From Tillandsia leiboldiana (taxonomy: Eukaryota > Streptophyta > Magnoliopsida > Poales > Bromeliaceae), in assembly GCA_029204045.2 (NCBI GenBank), contig CM055067.1, positions 26,548,838 to 26,612,837 on the forward strand: DNA of 64,000 bases, given 5' to 3'. How positions within the stretch are numbered: position 1 is the stretch's first letter; the number at the start of each line of letters is the position of its first letter. The translations under genes and the position numbers were made by a program. Under the pieces are notes generated by a model. It saw only the letters and a list, made by a program, of their open reading frames with translations, was not told the origin of the DNA and made no database searches. Below, one piece after another: positions 53,800 to 64,000 of this stretch.

Positions 53800-54550
53800 C
53801 GAAGAAGTGGCCCTAACTATCTGGCCATAACCTGTCGAAGCTCTGCCTGTCTGGAAGAGCGGAGGAGGAGGAACCGAAGCTGCCCAAGCGACTGATGACC
53901 TCGCTTTAGGACAAGACCATGATCTGTGCCCTGCCTGTGGTCACACTGCGGCGCAAAATGCGGCCCACCACTAAGGACACAGTCATCCCGCTGCTGCTGC
54001 TGATACATCGGCTGCGGAGAACCTCCTGGTCTCTGTCTCCTCTGAGACTCACGACCCACAGACTGGGATCGTGGCGGGCCCGGGGTCTCGATCTACTCGA
54101 CTGTACAAACTCAGGCGGCACTGGATGCCTCTCCCCGGAGCTGGTCCCTGGCGCTCCGTCTATCTCTGACATGATCACTGATCCTCGGTCAACCCGCTAA
54201 GCATGCTCAATCGCTGCATCTAACGTCGGCACCCGCCGAGAATACACCAAGTGATAGATATTCCACTGCAGTCCTTTCTCAACTAGCTCAACATCCTGGG
54301 TCTCATCCAGGAGACATAGGGTACACCGCTCAACAATCGCAAAACTCGCGAACATACTCCAGAAGAGGTCGACTCCCCTGCTGCAGGAGTCTAAGATCCC
54401 TATCTAGTTTCTGCTTACACTGTCAGGAAAGAAGGCCCTGAGCAGCAAAGCATGAAACTGGTTCCAAGTCAACAACTGCGCTCCCGATAGTCCAACAGGA
54501 TGAACTCAACGCCACCAAATTTCGGCGTCCTGTCAGACCATCTCAATCTC
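53800..54550 (-). pseudogene. Gypsy-E gag remnant
   Basis: Minus-strand frames give LDAAIEHA and RVDRGSVI (compare LEAAAEHAQWVERGD in gypsy-III), then a Pro/Gln/Arg-rich stretch and GGPHFAPQCD, a decayed zinc knuckle (GGPHFPGTCD in gypsy-III). Frames shift several times. Confidence 0.65.
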
Positions 54551-54559
54551 AGTAAGCAA

Positions 54560-54620
54560 CCACCTAGTAACTCGGCCAGGGCATGTACCCACCTGGTAAC
54601 TCGGCCAGGGGTATGTATCT
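54560..54620 (-). repeat. Two units of the 30-bp minisatellite in gypsy-E
   Basis: TAACTCGGCCAGGG occurs twice, at the place where gypsy-1 carries about 60 copies. Ancestral low-copy state of that array. Confidence 0.75.
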
Positions 54621-55223
54621 ACACAGCTGGAACCGCCGTCACTCCAAACGGCTCCCACTACAACACCCCACTCATAGGCGAGAAGAACCGACTGACGCGG
54701 CAAGAATCCGAAAATCTCGATAGACCGGTGCCTAGAACCCCAATCAAACAAGAACAGACTCTAGGCTCAGCCTATCGGAGTTCTCGATCCCTTACAGTTC
54801 AGGGATTCGGCCCCTCTCGGTTAAAGTGGGAAACTATCTCAACACACAAACTCCTGAGTCTCGCTCTGCTCTGATAGCTCTGCCTCCCGCTGCTCGGGTA
54901 CTCATCAGGTGTGGGGTGTGTCCTCTTCACAACACGACGTCTCAGGAGTATCGTAGTCCACTGCACAATAACAAACGTCAGGACACAACAACCAAACGAC
55001 CCAATCCAGCGAAAGTCTAAGACATGTCATCCATTCCATAGCATTATGTTGTCGCAGCCAACATAATCGCTTGGGAAAGTAAACCTGGCAAACACTCATC
55101 CCGTCTCTTGGGAGAGGTAAAAAGTCAATCAAGATTCTCGCTATAAGTCACGACTCTCACGTAGTCATCCTAATGTCCAACCACAAGCCTAGGGTTTCTA
55201 AGTCCACCACGACCTACAACCTA
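54621..55223 (-). other. Gypsy-E internal leader region
   Basis: Between gag remnant and PBS. Contains a further GGAACCGCCGT..ACGGCTCCC hairpin (54628-54655) and the block GCATTATGTTGTC. No gene seen. Confidence 0.5.
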
Positions 55224-55236
55224 GGCTCTGATACCA
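55224..55236 (-). other. Primer binding site of gypsy-E
   Basis: The minus strand reads TGGTATCAGAGCC, 8 nt from the 5' LTR boundary at 55245. Confidence 0.93.
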
Positions 55237-55244
55237 CTCTAATC

Positions 55245-58200
55245 TGTCACGCCCCGGGGTCGAAACTGCGACCCGGGCTCGCTAACAGATCCGCCATCTG
55301 TACGGAAACTGCCGTACAGACGAAGCGTCTAACCTGCAGAAAGAATCAACTACAGAAATACAGATATCAGAGCTGAAAGTAAACTACTAAGAACTGAAAA
55401 CCAAACACTGTACAACTGAAAATAATACAATATCCATCTCCCAAATACGATCGTATAAAAAGTCCTCTGATACAAAACTCAAAAGGGAGATATCTCCAAT
55501 AAAGTACATCGGTGTACAAGCTCTCACTACAAAAATATCCTCACTACATCAGTCTCTCAAACTGTAAAATAAAGTACAACTCTATACCTCACAACAAAGG
55601 TCTCTCAACAGAGGAAAAAGAAGTAAACTAATCTACTGAAGCTCTCCTCTGAAGGGGTACCGCTACACTCCAACGACGGGTAGTGAACTAGCTCGCGACT
55701 CCCTCGCCTCGGTCAGAAGGATCAGCAACTGGAGCAACAGGAACAGGAGAAGAAGTTCCCGGGGAAAAGACACCACGACGGGTGTGAGAACTACTTCCCA
55801 CAGTAGTTCTCAGTGGGTGCCGTCAACAAGTCCAACGGTCTGCCCACCAAGTCTACCAGAGGTAAAAGATAACAGGCAAAGAAAACTGAACAAGAAAAGC
55901 TGGAACTACTCTACAGCTACCATGCCTCTATCTAGACACTCAAGAGTGGAACAGATGAAAGTAAATGAGACCGCTCGCACCCAAGGTGCTCAATCGACCC
56001 AAACGAACTGACTGCCTCAAAGGTCCAGTCAAGCCTGCGCCTGTCGACTAGGAACGCACCTGCCCACTACCACACATCCACATGAGGACGGAATTTACGT
56101 GGGGCGTCCTCTCCGACTAACTCATCCCTCGCGCAAAACTGCCTCAACAGGCCCATCGTTGCCTCCACTGCGGAAAACTGCCTCAACAGGCCAACCATCG
56201 TATCCACAGCGGCATCTCAGGGGCGCGACTCCAACTGAGGAAAACGGCGCGGCATAGAGTATCAAACGTTGGCAAAAGCAGGCTATAGACAAAACCACGC
56301 TCACTCTTAGAACGGTAGGACTCAAGATCCCCAAATATCTCGCACAATAGTCGGGGCACTCTCGACGACTCAGCTGATCAGCTCACACGAAACACGATAC
56401 ACTAGCCTCTCCAACAGCTCGCAGCACAAAGCACACTGGCTGGGGGTACTCCACAGCCAGGAACGACCCACAACTCAGGCCAACAGTACTGGTCGGACAA
56501 CACTCAACGACCTGGGACCACCGTTAACCCCAACGGTTCCCAACATCACTGACCGAAAGATACTCGACGGCCCGGGACCACCGTCTGCTCAACGGCTCCC
56601 TCCCACGACAGCACAACAGGGATACAAGACCTCCCGGGACTACCGTTTACCCAAACGGCTCCCGGCACAGATAAGCAACCCACAACAACCACCAGACTCC
56701 ACTCTGCTCCCAAGCACGAGTGCAAACGCATCCCACACTAAAAGACAGTCCCGACCTCTCGGCCCACTACCCGGGCGAGGATAACACTATGTCCAGGAAA
56801 AGAAAAACAGTGTGGGTGTCTAAACATAAATAACCCTAGCCCAAATGAGGGTTTTCTACTGGTCTGGTTACACATGCAACATATGACGGGGGTGCTAGGT
56901 CAAGTTCCAAGATAACTATATTAACAGATGATAAAAGGAATAACAATTCCTACAATCTATCATGCTACACAAGAAAATAAACTATCATGCATAGTCCTAC
57001 ATCAGTAGAATTATTGTACAGTCCATAGAACTTGGAGATAAGGCCACCCACCTCGATTTGCCACCAATTGCTCGTAGACACTTGCAATTGGCCTCCACGC
57101 GATTCGCACGCAAAACGATGTCTGCTGCCGGAGTCCGCATGCAAATCGGAGCACGGTGCCAGAATTCGCACGCCAAACGGAGTCCGCACGCAAAACGGTG
57201 CACGGTGCCGGAATCTGCACGCCAAACGGAGTCCGCACGCAAAAAGGTGCACGGTGCCGGAGTCCGCACGCAAAACGGTGCACGATGCTAGGATCCGCAC
57301 GCAAAACGGAGTCCGCACGCAAAACAGTGCACGGTGCCAGAATCCGCACGCAAAACGGTGCACGGTGCCAGAATCCGCACGCAAAACGGTGCATGGTGCC
57401 CAACATAGAAAAGAGCAAGAGTGTCAATTACAGTCCAAAAGAACGCCCCAAAAACTGTACAAAAATACAGTAAAACCAACACACGGGACCTACCCGATTG
57501 CGCCGCCGTCGCCGAAACGCTCCGCCGGGCGACCTCGCATGCAAAACGAGGTCCACGACGCACCGCCGCACCTCACGCAACCTCCTCCCTCACTCCCTCT
57601 CGTTCTCGGGTGCAGAAGAATGAAAACGAAGGGAGAAAATGGCGGTGCGGGGAGGAAGAAGAAGAAGAAAAGGGGGAGAGAGAGAAAAATGGTCCATGAT
57701 GCCGGTCCACGGAGCCGGTCCACCGCGCCATCCAATAGGGGGGCTCCAACCGGCCGGTCCACAACGCTGGGCGCGTGCGCCGGGTCCACGCACGCGCCCA
57801 GCGCGCCACGTGGCGCGCGGCAACGCGCCCGCCACACGGGCGCGTTGCACCGCACCGCGCGCAGGCGCGGGACACCGCACCGCCACACGGGTGCGCGCCC
57901 CCGCGCCCGCGCGGGCGCCAACGGGGGCCCCCCACGTGGCGGCCCCCCGCGTGAAGCACGCCGAAGGCGCGCTTCCCAGCGCCTGCCGCGCCCACGCCGC
58001 AGCCTTACACCCTCGGGATTCGCACCGACAACCTCGATTTTCGTGCCACTTGCCTCAAAAAACGCGCACTTCATCTGGGCTCCAAATCCAACAAATAAAT
58101 AGTCCATTCTTAGCAATTTCGCGCGCTGAATCCAAAAACGATATCCATTTCTCCAAATTCTCAACCGAAAATATGCCGAATGCCCACTCGATCCGATTTT

Positions 58201-58582
58201 CGTGCCGGGTCCATTTCTGAAGTCCGATTTGCCAAATTCCAACTCTAAAAATTCCCGAAGGCGACCGGAGAGGTAATATTTTATCCAAACTTCGCCCAGA
58301 GTCCAATTTTGACATCTGAATCGCGCGAAACCACTTCTAAACACCCGACGGGTCCTCCAAATTCCCACGGGATCTCCTTTTAAGCCCAAAGTCCAACACT
58401 TGAGTCCAAAATGCGCGCAACCACTACCGACACACCACGCAGGCCTCCAGTGATGCAACTAAAACCCAAATTGCACCACAAATCCAATTCTCGGGCCCGA
58501 CACGCGCACAAACACTTCCAAAGGCCACTAAAAGCTGCTCAACAACCAGCAAGCCCTACGCGGGGGATTCCGGGACCTCACA
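55245..58582 (-). mobile_element. Gypsy-E 5' LTR
   Basis: Near-copy of 48838-52167. E2F-like TTTCGCGC at 58117-58124 is intact here but altered in the 3' LTR (about 51699). GC-rich U3 at 57700-58000 has incidental long ORFs on both strands. Confidence 0.93.
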
Positions 58583-58587
58583 TCCGG

Positions 58588-59360
58588 ACTGGTGCGGAGG
58601 CCCCGATGGCAAAAAGTGAGTTGGAGTTGGCTTAATTAGGATTATTTAATTAATTAATTAATGGTCTGTGAATGAATTAGTGAAAGAAAGTGTAAAGAAG
58701 AAAAAGGAAATTAAAGAGAGTGTGTTGTGGTGTATGGATGGATTTAAGGTTGGTGTTGGAAAGGGAATGTGGGTCTTTACACCATGCACCATGCACCAAC
58801 ACTAATTAATTAAGAGTGCCACGTCATCTTCTTCTTCCCAAAATGCAAACAGAGGAAATTAAGGAGAATAGAGGAATGAGAAAAAGAAGAAAAAGAAGAA
58901 GAATTTAAGGGAAGTAAAAGAGGGTTTTGATCGGCTCGACGGTGCGGATCTATTGCTAGTAGCCGCGTGGAGCCGAGCGGAGCATGCGCGCGCCGAGCCT
59001 CATGAAGGCATTTTGCAAATTTTTAGAGAGAGAGAGAGAGAGCTTGAATTGAGCTTGGAAATGGTGTTGAAGGTGTGTGTGAGTGTGTGTGTGGCTTGGT
59101 TGATGGTTTTGAGTGGGTTTTGGTGTTGGTGATGGTGGTGGTGGTCTTGGTCTTGCTGTCCGGGGTGGTGAGTGGCGCGCTTGGGCGCCGCGCAGCTCGG
59201 GCTTGGGCGCTGCGTAGCATGCGGGCGCGCGCAGGCGGGTGCGCACGCGCGTCGCGCGGCAGGCGCATGGGCGCCGCGCGGCAGCGGCTTGGGCGCCGTG
59301 CGTGCGGGGAGCTTGAGCGCGCACTTGCATTTTTGGCTTGGCGTTCCGGAGTGGGCCTTT
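58588..59360 (+). other. F unit 2, upstream region
   Basis: AT-rich TTAATTAATTAATTAA stretch (58646-58661), CACCATGCACCATGCACC (58782-58799), an AGAGAGAG microsatellite (59027-59042) and a GC-rich tract (59170-59330). No supported gene. Confidence 0.5.
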
Positions 59361-59524
59361 GTGTACCGGTACCACATGGGGTGTACCGGTACCACATGTA
59401 GTGTACCGGTACCCCATTGTGCAGAATGTTTTTTTTGTAGATTTTAAGCATGGGCACTTTGGTAATTTGCTTCCCACTTTATGTTGACCGGTTTGACCCC
59501 TCTCCTTTCTATATATATATATAT
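59361..59524 (+). promoter_or_regulatory. Promoter of F unit 2: three GTACCGGTAC sites and TATA
   Basis: Three GTACCGGTACC palindromes about 20 bp apart (59361-59413), then about 100 bp later an alternating TATATATATATATA at 59510-59524, then a purine-rich leader and a donor-like CATGAG then GTATGT near 59700. Same order as unit 1. Confidence 0.65.
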
Positions 59525-60960
59525 GGACTTCTCTTCTCCCCTGGTTGTAGAGAAAAAGAAAGAAAGAAAGAAACGAGAGAAGGAGAGTGAAGGACAAAGA
59601 GTGAATGTGAGGAAAAGAAAGAATAGAGAGGGTGCTGCTTGGGAGTTTTCTCTGTTGCTTGGAGCTGGACGGAGCCGCGCGCGCGTCGGCCGCACATGAG
59701 GTATGTTGGCAGATTTTATGGGTTTTGTTTTTGGATTTTTTTTCCTAGATGGATTTTGAGGATTTTAAGCTGGTTTTGGTTGTGTTTCCTCTCTTTGCGT
59801 GCTGTTGAGCTGAGGTTTGGATTTTTTCTGCGCGGAGCCGAGGCATGCTCGCGCGCACGCCTTGGGTTGACAGCCGGGAGTCCGAGGCGCGCCGGATTTT
59901 TGTAGAGGACCCGAGGGAGTTGTTCGATCTTCCGGAAATTTTTTCGAGGATCGCGTCAGGGTTCACGCGTGCGCGGCACAGTATTTGTTTTTCCGGCAGA
60001 TTTTTGTCAGTGAGCGCCCGACACTTCACCGACTTCAGCGTTTGCCTGCGGAATGCTTTTGAGGTGGGTTGGAATTTCTCCAAAATGTATGGAATGCCCC
60101 TTAATGCTCCTGAATGCAATTTGATCATGTTTACCATGCTATTTTCACTGTTTTTACATCTGATAGTTGCCTGGAAATTTTTAGAAAATTATTTAGAACC
60201 CCAGATTATTTTTAGTATACTCCTGTTATCATATGACACTAGGCTGCATGTTCTGTGGGCATTATTTTTGCACCCTGATCGTTTCAAAAATCGAGAAAGC
60301 CCGTTTTAAGGAAAAACATTATTTTCAAAGGTAGTTTTTAAATTATGAGTTCGCCAGAGGTATGGCATTGATTCAGGGTGCATTAGACCTCGTGCCTGGG
60401 GGCCGAGGGGTCTCTTTTTGAGTTTTGAGATGAATTATAGTGTCATTTGATATTTGAGCTTCCTTATGGGATAGTGAAATTACTCTAGATCATGGGTCGT
60501 ATTCTGATTTAGTGGTGGAGGTGGTTCTCCCACTTAGCTTCGAGGATTTTGGGGTTTCGGCAGATCGAGTCGTGGAGGTTTCCCGACTCAGCCATGGTCG
60601 TGCATTATCAGATTGAGTCGTTGAGGGTTCTCCGACATAGCTGTGAGAGTGTTTGGGCTATTCATGTTTGAGTCGAGGTTCTTTTTCGGCTGAGTTGTGT
60701 TTTCGAGCTTTGAGATACCGATCTGTTTGATCGTGGATTATAGCCTGCATGTGCCGCATACTGAGACAGTGAGACAGATGTGATACTTGAGTGCGGTGGG
60801 GTCGCTCCCCTCGAGCTACGCCCCGGGTGCGATGATGATACCGAGCCTGACGAGGCTACGATGTGGATATGCGCTTAGTTCATATACTAGTGGTCGCTTG
60901 ATACCCCTGGCCGAGTTACCATGGGGTCACTTTGTGTGAGATTGAGATAGTCTGTAAAAT
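59525..60960 (+). other. F unit 2, transcribed-type region
   Basis: No recognisable protein. Contains the block GGGGTCGCTCCCCTCGAG (60806-60823) shared with other gypsy LTRs and one CTGGCCGAGTTACCA copy (60899-60913). The 154-codon ORF at 59845-60309 has no recognisable domain. Confidence 0.5.
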
Positions 60961-60964
60961 ACAG

Positions 60965-61410
60965 GAGTTTCGGATAGCGCACTGACCTCGCAAGATGGCG
61001 TGAGGGGGAGAAATTGCCTAGGATGTGTCCCATATTTGTTTACAGATGAGTTCGGGTTGATTTGGATCTACGCGGAAGCCCCAGCTTGATTCGGAATTTT
61101 CCGGGCTTTGTAAGTGAAAGAGGACTGGTTCGGGAAGCACCGACTCCACCGTGGGGTGCAGAAAAATTGGGAAACACTTGGAGCAGGTGTATTTTATGAT
61201 TACAGCGAAGTTCGGGAGGTTCCGGACTGACGCGAAGGACCCGAGGGTAAAAAGTGAGTTGGAACGGGCAGTTTTGGAGCCGGTTTTTGGATTGAGCGCA
61301 CTGACTACACAGTTGAGCTTTTTGAGGAGAAAAAGCTATGGGCATGTGTATTTTCAGTTTACAGCGGGGTTCGAGAGGTTCCGAACTGCGGCGGAAGGCC
61401 CGAAGCCAAA
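60965..61410 (+). repeat. Tandem ~158-bp repeats, third block of F
   Basis: Cores at about 61028, 61184 and 61344, parallel to 48478, 48637 and 48796, with the same spacing. Confidence 0.75.
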
Positions 61411-61577
61411 AGTGAGTTATGGTTGGCTTTGTTGGAATATTTTATTCATTTAATATCAAGTGTAGGCTTAATTTAGGTGTTGCCTTCCTTTATGTGTGCT
61501 GTTGAGGTGGGGTTAGCAGAGGTGTGATGTGGGCTTAATTAAGGTAGGTATAGAACTTAATTAAGGTGGCCTCTCTT

Positions 61578-61585
61578 TATAAAAG
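61578..61585 (+). promoter_or_regulatory. TATA box, F unit 3
   Basis: CTCTCTTTATAAAAGCCACC, then a purine-rich leader. No GTACCGGTAC sites upstream; instead TTAATTAAGG occurs repeatedly. Confidence 0.65.
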
Positions 61586-61899
61586 CCACCTCACCACCTC
61601 CTTCTCCAAAAAGAGAGGAAGGGGTTTGGCTTCGCCCTGTGAGAAGCAGAGGAGAGGAGAGGGAGAGGGAAGGAGGAAGAAGAAGAAGGGTTTCTTGTGC
61701 GTTTTCTTCCCCGAGCGTGGACGTGGAGCCGTGCGAGGGCCGGCGTGCCGCGAGGAGGTTGGTGTTATTTTATTATTTTTTTCTTGCGAGCTTGGGTTTT
61801 TCCTCTTCCCTTCTCTTTTCCTATTGTGGGCCTTGCGGACTGGTTGTCCGAGGTGGCGGTGATGCACGAGCCGCAAACGCGTTTTTCGGCGGCGCGTGG

Positions 61900-62830
61900 C
61901 TGTGAGGGGCTGTCGCTGCGCGGGCGCGCAGGAGCGCTGCGCGCAGCATGCGCCCTGCTGCCATGGTTGTGTAGCAGGCGCCGGACGGCCTGGGGGGTAA
62001 GGCATGGGGCCTCGCGACCCTGCAGGCCGCGCGCTTGGCGCGCGGCACTGCAGGGGTGCCGCGCGGGCGGCCCTGCAGGCCGCCCGTTGGGCGCGCGGCA
62101 CTGCAGGGGGGCCGCGCGGGCGGCCCCAGTGCCGCGCGGCCCTGCAGGCCGCGCGCTGGGCGTGCGGCACTGCAGGGTTGCTGCGCGGGCGGCCCCTGTG
62201 CTGCGCTGCCGCGCGGGCCCCGCTGCTGGCCGCGCACTGCGGGCCCCGCTGCGGGCCGCGCACTGCAGGCCCAGCGCGGGCGGCCTTGTGCCGCGCGGGC
62301 TGCAGGCCGCGCGCCTGGCGCGCGGGCCTGCAAGGCCCAGCGCGGGCGGCCTTGTGACGCGCGCCTGGCGCGCGGGCCTGCAAGGCCCAGCGCGGGCGGC
62401 CTTGTGCCGCGCGGGCCCCGCTGCGGGCCGCGCACTGCGGGCCCAGCGCGGGCGGCCTTGTGCCGCGCGGGCTGCAGGCCGCGCGCAAGGCGCGCGGGCC
62501 TGCAAGGCCCAGCATGGGCGGCCTTGTGCCGCGCGGGCTGCAGGCCGCGCGCTGGGCGCGCGGGGTAGCAAGGCCCCGCGCGGGCGGCCTTGTGCCGCGC
62601 GGGCTGCAGGCCGCGCGCTGGGCGCCCGGGCCTGCAAGGCCGCGCGCGGGCGGCCTTGTGCCGCGCGGGCTGCAGGCCGCGCGCTGGGAGCGCGTGCCTG
62701 CAAGGCCCCGCGCGGGCGGCCTGGTGCCGCGCGGGCTGCAGGCCGCGCGCTGGGCGCGCGGGCGGCCTTGTGCCACGCGGGCTGCTGGCCGGCACGGCAG
62801 GGCGCCGCGCGGGCGGCCTTTGTGCCGCGC
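61900..62830 (+). repeat. GC-rich minisatellite of about 66 bp units
   Basis: Units contain GGCGGCCTTGTGCCGCGCGG and GCTGCAGGCCGCGCGCTGGG, about 12 imperfect copies. 66 bp is 22 codons and stops are rare, so ORFs of 379, 360, 342 and 522 codons run through on both strands. These are composition artefacts. Confidence 0.85.
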
Positions 62831-63649
62831 GGCTGACCCTTCGCCACACGGGGGGCTGGGTTTCAAGCCGAGCGGCCGCGAGCCTCGCTGTTGCCGCGTG
62901 GGCTGTGACTCGGCGACGCGCCGCGGCTTGTGCGCGATGGGTTTTCTGCGCAACGCGCGGCGTTTCTCGTCACCGGATGGGTTTCTTTCGCCTTTGTGAG
63001 CGTGGTTTTCGACCGCGAGTTTTCTGATCCCAGTTCCTCTTCTTATCTCGCAGTTGTGGCATTGTGTTAGCTTCCTACGTGGCCGGTGGCGTGTGTTTTG
63101 CCGCGTGGAGCTGCGGGATCGCATCGGGACCTCCGTTTGGCGCACGGTTCTGCGGATTGGTCGCAGGTGGGTTGTTTTCCTTCCAAATCACAGAATGCGC
63201 ATAATGCTTCCGTATGCAAAGGTATTGTGACCCTTTTGCCATTTATTGTTTTATCTGGTGACTGTCGGATAGTCATGATAGGTTTGGAGGAACCCGGGCT
63301 TGCGTTGGTGCACCCTCCTATTAGTGGGCACTGTTATTGCCCCCGGGCCATTTCTATAGACTGAGAGAACCCTTTTTATGCAAGAGTTGGTCCTAAACGG
63401 ATGTTTTTGTAGGTGATACATCTAGTCTTGTAGAGGGTTCGGGATTTCCTGCGGGTTTACCTGATTGTAGTCGAGGGATGTTGATCCGACTTGGACACGA
63501 GCGTGAGGGGTGTCCTTTGAGCTTTGAGTCGTTCCGATCTGGTTGATCGTAGACTTAGCCTGCCTATACTATTTGTTGAGATATAGGAGACAGGTTTGAC
63601 ACTCGCTGGGGTCTCTCTCCCCTCGGGTTACTCTCCTGAGGCGTAATGG
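62831..63649 (+). other. F unit 3, downstream region
   Basis: No gene recognised. Contains CTCTCTCCCCTCGGG (63612-63626), a diverged form of the conserved LTR block, and splice-acceptor-like CTTATCTCGCAG (63044-63055). Confidence 0.45.
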
Positions 63650-64000
63650 TAATGATATCACTGGCCGAGTTACCAGGGGGATACATATCGCTGGCCGAGT
63701 TACCAGGTGGATACATATCACTGGCCGAGTTACCAGGTGGATACATATCATTGGCCGAGTTGCCAGGTGGATACATATCACTGGCCGAGTTGCCAGGTGG
63801 ATACATATCACTGGCTGAGTTACCAGGGTGATACATATCACTGGCCGAGTTACCAGATAGATGCATATCACTGGCCGAGTTACCAGATGGATGCATATCA
63901 CTGGCCGAGTTACCAGATAGATGCATATCACTGGCCGAGTTACCAGATGGATGCATATCACTGGCCGAGTTACCAGAGGGATACATATCACTGGCTGAGT
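63650..64000 (+). repeat. 30-bp minisatellite at window end
   Basis: Twelve units with CTGGCCGAGTTACCAG, the reverse complement of the gypsy-1 array at 18166-19915. Runs off the window edge. Variants alternate (GGTGGATACATATCA, then GATAGATGCATATCA and GATGGATGCATATCA). Confidence 0.92.

Larger units (their letters stand above)
48838..58582 (-). mobile_element. Gypsy-E: complete non-autonomous Ty3/gypsy element
   Basis: 3' LTR 48838-52167 (3330 bp), 5' LTR 55245-58582 (3338 bp), internal 52168-55244 (3077 bp). The LTRs are very similar; the main differences are small repeat-number changes near 50900/57330 and 51455/57835. The interior has PPT, pol tail, 27-bp array, protease and gag remnants, PBS, but no RT or integrase. 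Confidence 0.94.
47500..64000 (+). mobile_element. Element F: array of LTR-like promoter units, interrupted by gypsy-E
   Basis: F DNA is 47500-48837 plus 58588-64000. It begins TGTAGAGTGC, like an LTR start, inside LTR-D. Three units follow, each with a block of about 158-bp repeats, a TATA box, a purine-rich leader and further sequence. The second and third also contain GTCGCTCCCCTCGAG-like and CTGGCCGAGTTACCA sequences shared with other gypsy LTRs. No PBS, polypurine tract, gag or pol is seen. It could be tandem or nested gypsy-related LTRs. The end is outside the window. Confidence 0.55.

Noticed and set aside
59845..60309. 154-codon ORF with hydrophobic C-terminal half
   Set aside because: No recognisable domain, no partner in the parallel F unit, and LTR-like surroundings; may be chance.
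61577..63145. 522-codon minus-strand ORF and overlapping 379-, 360- and 342-codon ORFs
   Set aside because: They run through a 66-bp GC-rich tandem repeat that is open in most frames, have no domain, and sit in LTR-like DNA.
1..64000. tRNA, rRNA, snoRNA or ordinary host genes
   Set aside because: No tRNA cloverleaf boxes, rRNA motifs or multi-exon host ORFs were recognised; the tRNA-related matches are retroelement primer binding sites.

Overview
The window is plant nuclear DNA and consists almost entirely of nested LTR retrotransposons. Two lines of evidence point to a flowering plant with a repeat-rich genome. The first is Ty1/copia elements of the SIRE/Maximus kind, with an extra 'env-like' ORF after pol. 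The second is Ty3/gypsy elements with very long LTRs (3.2-4.1 kb), primed by initiator-Met tRNA. I see no host gene, tRNA, rRNA or CRISPR array. The species cannot be read from the sequence. A 100-N scaffold gap lies at 21835-21934.

Layout. 1-3979: a plus-strand gypsy LTR whose first bases lie just outside the window. 3980-12982: copia-A, whose gag is cut by that LTR, with broken gag-pol, an intact 487-codon env-like ORF and a 1351-bp 3' LTR. 12983-13076: a scrap that may be copia gag. 13077-21834: gypsy-1 (minus), with a 3' LTR, a non-coding internal region full of tandem arrays, and a 5' LTR cut by the gap. 21935-26718: gypsy-III (minus), with degenerate gag, PBS and 5' LTR. 26719-31620 and 43218-43504: copia-B, with an RNase H tail, a broken env-like ORF and a 3' LTR split by gypsy-3. 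31621-43212: gypsy-3 (minus), complete, with two 4071-bp LTRs, a GGAGC target duplication and a 3450-bp decayed internal region. 43505-45522: gypsy-C (plus), decayed gag, protease and RT. 45523-47499: partial minus-strand LTR 'D'. 47500-48837 and 58588-64000: element F, a run of LTR-like promoter units. 48838-58582: gypsy-E (minus), complete, with 3.33-kb LTRs, a TCCGG target duplication and a 27-bp array where most of pol would be. Several internal regions hold only remnants, so these copies must have moved with enzymes supplied in trans.

The strongest unexplained signals are regulatory or structural. The copia LTR leader has a long inverted repeat with a paired compensatory change between copies, followed by a row of small hairpins with a constant loop and changing stems. 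The copia env-like ORF has its own TATA box, a 5'-UTR intron and the same palindrome array as the LTR promoter. The U5 ends of the gypsy LTRs carry hairpins whose stems differ in sequence between subfamilies but still pair. A putative leader intron inside the gypsy LTRs has matching splice signals in every family. Element F strings three TATA-containing promoter units head to tail. All are read by eye from the sequence and no folding or database search was run.
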